Shown here: positions 14,269 to 20,731 of the stretch, one piece after another
How positions within the stretch are numbered: the first letter of the stretch is position 1
Layout: each line of letters opens with the position of its first letter
From: Thiotrichaceae bacterium
GTDB lineage: Bacteria > Pseudomonadota > Gammaproteobacteria > Beggiatoales > Beggiatoaceae
Reading direction: 5' to 3'
Length of the DNA stretch: 35,001 bases
Assembly (NCBI GenBank): GCA_026991885.1
Contig: JALXAQ010000232.1
Coordinates: forward strand, 1 to 35,001
The notes under the pieces: model-generated
Databases searched by the model: none
Told to the model about the DNA's origin: nothing
Seen by the model: only the letters and a program-made list of their open reading frames with translations
Made by a program: the position numbers and the translations under genes

Positions 14269-15590
14269 AATGGTGGCCCCAAAATTTAACAGGGCAGACT
14301 ATCACCCTACTCTTGATAGCCTTGCTCGGTTCCCAGTTGTTCAGCTTTTTGATTTTTAGCGATGAACAGCGGACCGCATTATTAGATCAAAGACGTAAAA
14401 ATACTCTGGCACGCATCGTTCCAGTGGTACGTTTACTTGAAGAGACGCCGCCCGCATGGCATGAGCGAATCGTCAAAGCGACCAGTAGTGGTTGGGTCAA
14501 ATTTCAATTAGCCGAACAAAGTGCGGTCAATGTATCTGCTGATAATCCATTACAACAGCATTTAGTGAAATTATTGGATAATAAAGCGCAAGTGTGGGTA
14601 CAAGTTAAGCAATCCAAACAACTCAAAAAGCGACGGCGAACACTCAGTTGGATCGTGGCAATCGGCTTGAGTTCTGGACAATGGCTTAATGTGAAAATAT
14701 ACCATTATTCACGAACCAAGCCCTTAATTTCGTCATCACTGATTTCCAGCTTATTTATGGCACTCGCCGTCACTGCCATTGTGATATTCATATTGAGGCG
14801 TATTACGCATCCACTAGTGGCACTTAGGGTGGCAGCGGAAAAACTGGGACGTGGTGAAAACACGCCACCGCTGCCAGAAACGGGACCGGCAGATATTCGC
14901 CAAACGACCCATACTTTTAATCAGATGAATGAACGCCTACAACGCTTTGTCCAAGATCGCACACGTCTTTTGGCAGCGATTTCGCATGATTTGCGTACAC
15001 CGATCACAATCTTGCGATTGCGAGCAGAATTTCTTGAGGAGACTGAGACTCGCGATAAAATCTTGGCGACTTTAGATGAAATGCAGGCGATGACTGAAGC
15101 GGCTTTAGCATTTGCCCGCGACGCTGCGACTGAGGAAGAAACACGCCGCGTCGATTTAAGTGCCTTAGTGGCCAGCTTATGCGATGATTTGGCCGACATG
15201 GGGCAAGATGTGCAATTTCTCGAAGAACAAAAACATCCTTACGCTTGCCGCCCGCTGAGTTTGAAACGCGCTTTGCGTAATTTGATTGAAAATGCGGAAC
15301 GCTATGGAAAACGGGCACGAGTCAGTATAAAGCTAGGAGAGACTGAACTATATATTAATATAGATGATGAGGGACCAGGTATTCAGGGAGATAAGTTAGA
15401 ACGGGTATTTGAGCCATTTGTCCGCTTGGAAAGTTCTAGGAGCCGCGAAACGGGTGGGATTGGATTAGGGATGTCGATTGCACGTTCCATTGTGCGCGGA
15501 CATGGGGGAGAAATTCTCTTGAATAATCGAGAGGGAGGGGGACTTCGGGTGATTGTGATGCTGCCCTTTTTGGGGAGTGTTCGGGCTTGA
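14265..15590 (+). CDS. Sensor histidine kinase, EnvZ-like
   Basis: Membrane sensor with TM1 at about 12-31, a periplasmic segment of ~125 residues, TM2 at about 157-177, and a HAMP linker (RRITHPLVALRVAAEKLGRG). The HisKA domain carries the phosphoacceptor H241 in AAISHDLRTPITILRLRAEF. The HATPase domain has N343 in NLIENAERYG, the G1 box DEGPGI at 368-373, and the G2 region GGIGLGMSIARSIV. All catalytic boxes are intact, so it should autophosphorylate and transfer to the D55-containing regulator encoded immediately upstream. The periplasmic domain (RLLEETPPAWHERIV ... WVQVKQ) resembles the short sensor domains of EnvZ-type kinases, but the ligand cannot be read from sequence. Confidence 0.94.
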   Translation: MKWWPQNLTGQTITLLLIALLGSQLFSFLIFSDEQRTALLDQRRKNTLARIVPVVRLLEETPPAWHERIVKATSSGWVKFQLAEQSAVNVSADNPLQQHLVKLLDNKAQVWVQVKQSKQLKKRRRTLSWIVAIGLSSGQWLNVKIYHYSRTKPLISSSLISSLFMALAVTAIVIFILRRITHPLVALRVAAEKLGRGENTPPLPETGPADIRQTTHTFNQMNERLQRFVQDRTRLLAAISHDLRTPITILRLRAEFLEETETRDKILATLDEMQAMTEAALAFARDAATEEETRRVDLSALVASLCDDLADMGQDVQFLEEQKHPYACRPLSLKRALRNLIENAERYGKRARVSIKLGETELYINIDDEGPGIQGDKLERVFEPFVRLESSRSRETGGIGLGMSIARSIVRGHGGEILLNNREGGGLRVIVMLPFLGSVRA

Positions 15591-15600
15591 GGTAAATACT

Positions 15601-15643
15601 CTACGCGTCGATGCCTGCATCGACGCTCCGCATCCTGCAACGA
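15601..15643. repeat. Short palindrome after the kinase gene
   Basis: Contains 'cgtcgatgcctgcatcgacg', a near-perfect palindrome, followed by 'ctccgcatcctgcaacga', which resembles the outer arm of family A. It may mark the end of the two-component operon, but it lacks a clear T-run on the plus strand. Confidence 0.5.
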
Positions 15644-15759
15644 TAAAAAACGACAATCTTGATTAAACTCTCTGCTAGAAACCGTTGTAAGATTCATACA
15701 AAACCTCAATTCTGCGATAATAGGCGCGTCCGATAAGGGGTCGTTTTTTTGCTGTTGGA

Positions 15760-15963
15760 TTAATATTTGCCAAATCTTTTCTCAAAGGTTTGAGAAAGTT
15801 GCTTTTCTAGGTTTTTGAGGTTTTCTCCATCCGTGTAAAGATCCGCCAGTTCATCTTCAGAAATTTCATCGTTTGGATTATCTAGGTATTTTATGTAGTG
15901 GCGGATAGAATCAAAAATTAAGGCCCAATCTGAATAGGGTAGTTTGATGTTTAGAGTTTCCAT
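15760..15963 (-). CDS. Small acidic helical protein, probable Tsi2-like antitoxin or immunity partner
   Basis: 67 residues, predicted mostly helical and acidic (DNPNDEISEDELADL). It is encoded 19 bases after the Tse2-like gene on the same strand. Size, composition and the pattern LDxxNDE ... ELxxL ... xxLKNxExQL resemble, from memory, the 77-residue Tsi2 immunity protein of Pseudomonas aeruginosa. The resemblance is weak by eye, and most of the support comes from its position next to the toxin-like gene. The start is very well supported by 'aaggag' eight bases upstream. If the pairing is right, the protein would bind and neutralise the upstream product in the cytoplasm. Otherwise it remains a small hypothetical protein. 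Confidence 0.6.
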   Translation of the reverse strand: METLNIKLPYSDWALIFDSIRHYIKYLDNPNDEISEDELADLYTDGENLKNLEKQLSQTFEKRFGKY

Positions 15964-15982
15964 GAGTCATCTCCTTCAAAAG

Positions 15983-16336
15983 TTAAGAAACCTTTATGGC
16001 TCTTTCTTTGATTTGATCCAGGAGATCAAGGAAAGTTGAAAGCCGCATGGTTATCGTTGGGGCTAACATGTAATGATTTTCGTGCCCCAGGCGTTTATCT
16101 TCTACCAATGTTATACCCTCTGGCAATGGTGTTCCTTTAGGTATTTTCCAGGTATTTTTCTTTTTGGGATCAAAGGTTGAGAAAACGCTTATGCCGTTGC
16201 CATCTGCTATGATGTATTTAACTCCATTCCTGTCATCAAGTCTAGCATCTTTTAGAGGACGAATGTGATCTAATCGTGGACTTTTTGCATTTCCAAAACG
16301 ATATAAATCAAGGATGACTTCCGTGTAATCTGTCAT
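15983..16336 (-). CDS. Tse2-like ADP-ribosyltransferase-fold toxin (putative)
   Basis: 117 residues from ATG 16336. The order of motifs matches what I recall of the Tse2 toxin family: LYR at 11-13, GISVF at 48-52 (S50), KIPKGTPLPEGI at 64-75, and HYMLAP with H88 at 88-93, then a helical C-terminal end. In P. aeruginosa Tse2 the corresponding stretches read LYR, GGTSVF, IPDGTDIPPDL and HYTIMP, with the Ser and His lying in the proposed active site. No type VI secretion gene or secretion signal is visible, so it may act as a chromosomal toxin-antitoxin pair with the gene that follows. A longer reading to 16387 is open, but ATG 16336 has 'gaag' upstream and starts at the family-like N terminus. 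Assignment is by eye only. Confidence 0.62.
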   Translation of the reverse strand: MTDYTEVILDLYRFGNAKSPRLDHIRPLKDARLDDRNGVKYIIADGNGISVFSTFDPKKKNTWKIPKGTPLPEGITLVEDKRLGHENHYMLAPTITMRLSTFLDLLDQIKERAIKVS

Positions 16337-16387
16337 AAAAATTTCTTCATATATTAACATGATATATTTTTTCCTCATTTTTTTCAA

Positions 16388-16803
16388 TGAATTAATTTAA
16401 TTACTTGATAGGGCCAAAGTTTAATAGAATTTGAGGTAATCTTATACCTTTTGAATTACCTATCGTTACAAGTCTAGTATCTCTGATGAAGGTTTCCATA
16501 AATTATCCTATCTAACCTGTTGAAAAAAACGAGGTAGGCATTATGCAAATTTAAAAAGGAGCGAGTTCCGGGTGCGTCCTACGCACCGGTTATTAGGCTC
16601 TAAGAATTTGGTGCGTGGGACGCACCCTACATATGGCACACTCTCTTATACATAAGTTTTTAACTTATTGATTTAATTCTTTTAATCATGAAACGCCCCA
16701 AAGGGCAACCACAAGGGATTGCCCCTACAAACCGTCGAATTCGGTAGGGGCAATCCTTTATGGTTGCCCTTGTGTATAAGTGCGTAGAACACCCCTACAA
16801 GCC
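16388..16803. other. 416-base gene-free interval with stacked palindromes
   Basis: No coding frame can be supported. The left third is AT-rich and could hold the promoter of the Tse2-like operon. At 16569-16631 there is a pair of palindromes of the type 'ggtgcgtcctacgcacc' and 'ggtgcgtgggacgcacc'. At 16639-16655 is the 17-mer 'cactctcttatacataa', which also occurs at 10387-10403. A full family B palindrome follows at 16701-16771. Confidence 0.7.
16701..16771. repeat. Palindromic repeat, family B, copy 2
   Basis: Inverted repeat with arms 'gggcaaccacaagggattgc' and its complement around a ~20-base loop that differs from that of copy 1. It lies beyond the stop of the lipoprotein gene at 16804-17229 and may terminate that leftward operon. 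Confidence 0.85.
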
Positions 16804-17229
16804 TTACCTTTTTTTTAAAATTATCTTTTCTATCATCGCCTCTCCGTTTTCATTGCGTCTATATATCAATTCGGCGCTGTAGTTTTTCGCCGGAGCGTAT
16901 CTAGTGAATTCTTGGTAAATGTTGCCAAGTACTATTTTTAGAGATTCTATTATTCTTTCTCCTTCGGCGGGTTTGGGTTTGACTTCTCCGCCATTTTCGC
17001 TTATCGCGTTTAACCAGCCATCTACTCTTTCTGGGATGTTGTTCGATGAAAATGGGCTTAGTATGTCTATCTCTATTTCTGGTGCCTCTTGTTCCATAGC
17101 TACTGATAGCCGTTGATCAAATGAGTTGGCATTTATGTATTTTAAGTAGCTGCTTGCTGGTTCGGTTCTTGTTGGGTTTGAGCCGCAAGCGGTTAGCAGT
17201 ATTATTAGTACTGCTGTTAGTATTTTCAT
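16804..17229 (-). CDS. Small lipoprotein of unknown function
   Basis: Lipoprotein signal MKILTAVLIILLTAC with C15 as the lipidated residue. The mature part (about 126 residues) has no motif I recognise: a Ser/Pro-rich stretch, then ENGGEVKPKPAEGERIIESL and a basic C terminus (EKIILKKR). The start has a perfect 'aaggag', which overlaps the stop codon TAA at 17241-17243 that would end an uninterrupted version of the caspase-FGE gene. The two genes were therefore almost certainly a tightly coupled operon. The lipoprotein may work with the upstream caspase-FGE protein in the envelope, but this is inferred only from position. Confidence 0.78.
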   Translation of the reverse strand: MKILTAVLIILLTACGSNPTRTEPASSYLKYINANSFDQRLSVAMEQEAPEIEIDILSPFSSNNIPERVDGWLNAISENGGEVKPKPAEGERIIESLKIVLGNIYQEFTRYAPAKNYSAELIYRRNENGEAMIEKIILKKR

Positions 17230-17306
17230 TGTCAGTCTCCTTAGTGTATTATTTTAACCACTCTAAATCCAATTGTTGCATATCGAGTGCTTGCTGACCA
17301 TTTGCT

Positions 17307-18740
17307 TCAGTATGTTAGTTGTAATTTGTCTGTATTCCATCCGCCTCCTACTAGGCTTAGGCGGGTGCTGTCTATCCGATTTTTATCGACGCATTTTTGT
17401 TCTTCTCCTCTATATTTGTATTGGTATTCTGAGCATGTCCATTCTTGCACATTGCCTAGCATGTCATATAGTCCAAATGGATTTTTTGTAAAACTTCCTA
17501 CTGGGGCTGTATATTCAAATTGATCTCCACAATTTAAGCAGTTGGCTTGCCCTATGTTGGTTCCAGCGGCATATTGCCATTGTGCTTCTGTTGGTAAGGT
17601 GTAAGTTTCTCCGGTTTGTTGGCTTAACCATTTTGTGTATGCCATCGCGTTATGCCATGATATTCCTACTATTGGGTAGTTGTCGCCTTTTAAGGCTGCG
17701 CCTAGTTTTGAGTAATAACGTTTTATTCTACTAATTTTGGCATATTTTTGCCATTCTGGTTGGTTAGAATGGGTTGATTTGACAAAGTTTAGGTATTCAG
17801 CCACTGTCACTTCGTAAATTCCCATCGCAAAACGTCCAATATCTATTGTTTTTTTACCCATAACAATTGAACCGGCGGGAATCCATCTCATTTTTGGCCC
17901 TAAATCTCCATTTTTTAAATGATCTTGAAAATATTCTTTCGGTTTTGTGACTGGTTGAGGTATATTTTTACATCCTCCTATGCAATATTTTCCTTGTAAT
18001 GATGAGTTATACCAAGGTTGTTGTTGCCCATTAGTGTCTTTTTTTACGCCATTCATTATGTCTATAAACATGTCAACTATACGTTGCTTGGTTTTATAGG
18101 CTCTGTTTAAGCCTGATATGAGATGGTAGGTAAATAATCCATTGCGACCATTAGGGCTATTGTCTGGCGTGGTATCACCAATCGCAGTTGCAAAGGCTAT
18201 AATTGATCCCGTTGTATTCATTCTACTTAAACCTCGATTGAGGCTTTTATTTATATTAGGAAATGGATCATTACGACAGGCATCTAAAATCATTATGTTG
18301 ATGCTATTACTTCTACCTTTTTCCATTGTTTGTAATATTTTATGGGCATCAATCGCATAACATCGCAAATGCTTAGCTCGTCTAATTTTTTTATTGTCAA
18401 TCGGTAATAAATAATTAGTACCAGCTACATTGGCGCCGTGCCCTGAGAAGTAGAATAAGCCAACTGTTTGAGTTTGCAATAAACGATTACCAAAATTATC
18501 AATCGCGTCATCCATTTGGCTTTGATTTAAGTTGGTTTTTAAAATGACTTCAAAACCAATTTTTCGCAAAACCGCCGCTATATCAATAGCATCATTGATG
18601 GTATTTCTCAGTGGCTGATGTTGGTAGGTACGATTACCAATAACTAAAGCTAGTGGCTTGTTGTTGCTAATATGTACTGGCTCATCACTATGAACTGTTG
18701 GAATTAATATTGTTAATATCAGTAAAATTTTTAATTTCAT
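17307..18740 (-). CDS. Caspase-like (C14) and FGE/SUMF1-domain fusion, interrupted by a premature TGA
   Basis: A signal peptide (about 1-18) precedes a caspase p20-like domain (about 28-250) with both catalytic residues: H101 in FYFSGHGAN and C155 in ILDACRNDPF. A formylglycine-generating-enzyme-like (sulfatase-modifying factor) domain runs from about 283 (MRWIPAGSIVMG) through YEVTVAEYLNF, VGISWHNAMAYTKWLS, YTLPTEAQWQYAA, GLYDMLGNVQEWT and VGGGWN. This architecture is common in large sulfur bacteria and cyanobacteria. The frame stops at TGA 17307-17309 inside the last FGE strand region. Reading on in the same frame gives SKWSASTRYATIGFRVVK, the expected FGE ending, up to TAA at 17241-17243. 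The native protein would be 499 residues. A CGA-to-TGA transition fits, since Arg is common at this site. The FGE fold is probably incomplete. The start has 'aggtga' upstream. Confidence 0.88.
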   Translation of the reverse strand: MKLKILLILTILIPTVHSDEPVHISNNKPLALVIGNRTYQHQPLRNTINDAIDIAAVLRKIGFEVILKTNLNQSQMDDAIDNFGNRLLQTQTVGLFYFSGHGANVAGTNYLLPIDNKKIRRAKHLRCYAIDAHKILQTMEKGRSNSINIMILDACRNDPFPNINKSLNRGLSRMNTTGSIIAFATAIGDTTPDNSPNGRNGLFTYHLISGLNRAYKTKQRIVDMFIDIMNGVKKDTNGQQQPWYNSSLQGKYCIGGCKNIPQPVTKPKEYFQDHLKNGDLGPKMRWIPAGSIVMGKKTIDIGRFAMGIYEVTVAEYLNFVKSTHSNQPEWQKYAKISRIKRYYSKLGAALKGDNYPIVGISWHNAMAYTKWLSQQTGETYTLPTEAQWQYAAGTNIGQANCLNCGDQFEYTAPVGSFTKNPFGLYDMLGNVQEWTCSEYQYKYRGEEQKCVDKNRIDSTRLSLVGGGWNTDKLQLTY

Positions 18741-19071
18741 TGTTGTTCACCTGTTTCTTTGTACATGACAAAAAATTTTCTGCCACCACTCGACGCGGAG
18801 CGTCCTGTAACGAGAAACGAGAAAAAATTTGCCACCACTCGACGCGGAGCGTCGAAGAATGCGTTCCCACGCAGAGCGTGGGAACGAGAAACAAATTCTC
18901 GTTACCTGTAGGGGCAATCCCTTGTGGTTGCCCCCCCCTGAATATATTCTCGTTCCCACGCTCTGCGTGGGAACGCCTGCCTGGACGCTCCGCGTCCTGT
19001 AGCTTAAAAGAATTTTTGTCCTGTACAAAGCTTTTCCAAACTAAAGTTTGGACTCCAGAGTCTAGGATATT
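18741..19071. other. 331-base gene-free interval made of nested repeats
   Basis: No gene is supported; frames open here only because the repeats lack stops. It holds a family A inverted repeat with arms at about 18837-18898 and 18948-19004 (units 'cgttcccacgcagagcgtgg' and 'cgttcccacgctctgcgtgg'). A further truncated family A outer arm with 'gacgcggagcgtcctgtaac' is at about 18787-18810. Half a family B unit (18907-18933) sits inside the loop. Near 19034 is a separate palindrome 'ccaaactaaagtttgg'. Confidence 0.75.
18780..19004. repeat. Palindromic repeat, family A, copy 2, with a half family B unit in its loop
   Basis: The arms match copy 1 at 4528-4650, including the outer 'gcggagcgtcg' and inner 'gcgttcccacgcagagcg' units. 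The loop, short in copy 1, here contains 'gtaggggcaatcccttgtgg', the right half of a family B element. This looks like insertion of one element into another, or fusion of the two. Confidence 0.75.
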
Positions 19072-20709
19072 TTATAGTTGCAGAAAAGTAAAGTCTGCAA
19101 ATCCAGCGAAGCCAGCTTGTGAGACGGTTTTTTGTCTGTTGCCGGTTAGTTGGGCTACCAAGAGTGAGACATAGGCATCTAGTTCTTTGAACGTGATTTT
19201 TTTGCGATTGTCTTCGTCGAACATATCAGCTTTGCCTTTTAAGCCTTTTAGTAGGCTATAGGTAAATACGCCATGCCCTAGCTCTTTCATTTCTATGGAT
19301 ACATTATCTGCATCTGTGGCACTTAGCACGATTATATTTTGATCGGCTGAGTCTTTTAGTAATCGTGGGTTGAAGGCGTTGCCTGCATGACAGGTATCTA
19401 TTAGCAAAATTTTCCGCCCTAAGCCTTTTACTAGCGCGTTTTGTATTTCTTGCCATGATACTAGGCTGTTTTTGTCTATTTGGTCGCCATGACGTTTTGC
19501 ATCTCTGGGGATTAGGTAGTAGTCTTTGCCTATGTTCATGCCATGTCCAGATAGATATATTATAGTGGTGTCAGTTTTTTGGGCATCGCCTAGTTGTTGT
19601 AGAGCTTGTTCAATATTTCTCTTTGTTGGTTGGGTGCCGCTGTTGTCAGATAGTAAGGTGGCTTTTATTCCACGATAGAGCTTTTTGCCTTGTGTTTGTA
19701 GTAAGTTATATATTGCATCAGCGTCTTTGGCAGCAAATGTCAGTTGTCGTTGCCTATCTAAGTTGGGATATTCGCTTATACCTATGCTTAGTAGGTGTAA
19801 GTTGCCTTCTCTTATTTGACTGGCGCCTGCATATTGCAAGTTTAGTTCGACGCTGGTAGTACCAATACTATTTTTGGCTCTGATGGTGATTCTATTGTTG
19901 CCAGTTTCTAAGGGAACTTGTATAGTTTTTGTGTGTTGTTGTATGAATGGGCGCATTTTACGGATTTTAGGTGGAGTGACTTCACGTCCATTTACAAAAA
20001 CCATAAATTCTTCAATTGCTACGGTATTAGCCGCTATTTTTAGTTTAACTGGCACTATTCCAGTGGTGCTAGTACCGCTACGAGGTGAGATGATTTGAAA
20101 TTTAGGCGGTACTTTGCCTGTTAGTATGTCTAGATTGAAACGAGTATTTTCTGCTTGAGCTAGGGCTTGTTTGGCACTGCCTAATTTTATAGCGGCATCA
20201 ATTATATCAGGGCGATAAAAATGTTGAGCGAGTTGAGCAGCAGAAATATAATCAGCGGCTTTATCAACTCCTTTATTTATCTGCCAACCAATCATTTTAT
20301 CGCCTTTAGGCGAAGAGGCATAATACCCACTATTAGTCCAAACGACCCATTCTCCATTATTTCCATGGAACAAAGTCCATAAATTCTCCCGCGTTCTTAG
20401 ATTCCAAAGCCGCACTGTTTGATCACCACTACCAGAAAGCAAAAAACGTCCATCTGCCGAAACCGCCACAGCCCAAACATCGCCAGTATGCCCAATATAA
20501 TCGCCGATTTTAGAGCCATTGCGTTGGTAGGCGGTGAGAACTCCAGCACCTCCGCCGCTGATGATGGTTTCTCCGTTGGGTGTGAAGGTGTAGGATGTGT
20601 GACCATAACCATCAGTACTACCGCGTTTTATGCTGGCAATAGTGCGGTTTTGGTTTTTTATGTCAAGGATGGCATTTAAACCATAATCACCGCCCTTACG
20701 GTGAGACAA
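19072..20709 (-). CDS. WD40-caspase lipoprotein, C-terminal part after a frameshift (last WD repeats and caspase domain)
   Basis: This frame has no credible start of its own: its first possible start is a TTG with no Shine-Dalgarno sequence, in the middle of a WD40 protein. It continues the gene at 20732-21997 after a one-base frameshift near 20750-20762. It encodes two further WD repeats (GHTSYTFTPNGETIISGG, GDVWAVAVSADGRFLLSGSG), the linker AQHFYRPDII, an Ig-like segment (about 203-292), and a caspase p20-like domain from about 302. In the numbering of this fragment both catalytic residues are present: H389 (YLSGHGMN) and C440 (LIDTCHAG). The intact protein would be a lipid-anchored WD40-caspase of about 975 residues, paralogous to the 7391-10225 product but with the Cys retained. 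Unless the shift is a sequencing error, the peptidase half is not normally made. Confidence 0.85.
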   Translation of the reverse strand: MSHRKGGDYGLNAILDIKNQNRTIASIKRGSTDGYGHTSYTFTPNGETIISGGGAGVLTAYQRNGSKIGDYIGHTGDVWAVAVSADGRFLLSGSGDQTVRLWNLRTRENLWTLFHGNNGEWVVWTNSGYYASSPKGDKMIGWQINKGVDKAADYISAAQLAQHFYRPDIIDAAIKLGSAKQALAQAENTRFNLDILTGKVPPKFQIISPRSGTSTTGIVPVKLKIAANTVAIEEFMVFVNGREVTPPKIRKMRPFIQQHTKTIQVPLETGNNRITIRAKNSIGTTSVELNLQYAGASQIREGNLHLLSIGISEYPNLDRQRQLTFAAKDADAIYNLLQTQGKKLYRGIKATLLSDNSGTQPTKRNIEQALQQLGDAQKTDTTIIYLSGHGMNIGKDYYLIPRDAKRHGDQIDKNSLVSWQEIQNALVKGLGRKILLIDTCHAGNAFNPRLLKDSADQNIIVLSATDADNVSIEMKELGHGVFTYSLLKGLKGKADMFDEDNRKKITFKELDAYVSLLVAQLTGNRQKTVSQAGFAGFADFTFLQL

Positions 20710-20731
20710 AGTCCAATCTTGCCATTTATCT

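Noticed and set aside
16337..16387. N-terminal extension of the Tse2-like protein
   Set aside because: The added residues (MKKMRKKYIMLIYEEIF) lack similarity to the toxin start, and ATG 16336 has an acceptable ribosome-binding site.
17307..17309. TGA recoded as tryptophan or selenocysteine in the caspase-FGE gene
   Set aside because: TGA ends other genes in the window normally, no SECIS-like structure is evident, and the aligned FGE position commonly holds Arg, so a CGA-to-TGA mutation is the simpler reading.
18698..19174. Open frames on both strands through the repeat region between the two caspase genes
   Set aside because: They consist of translated palindromic repeats (family A and B units), have no Shine-Dalgarno sequence and overlap real genes; they are open only because the repeats lack stops.
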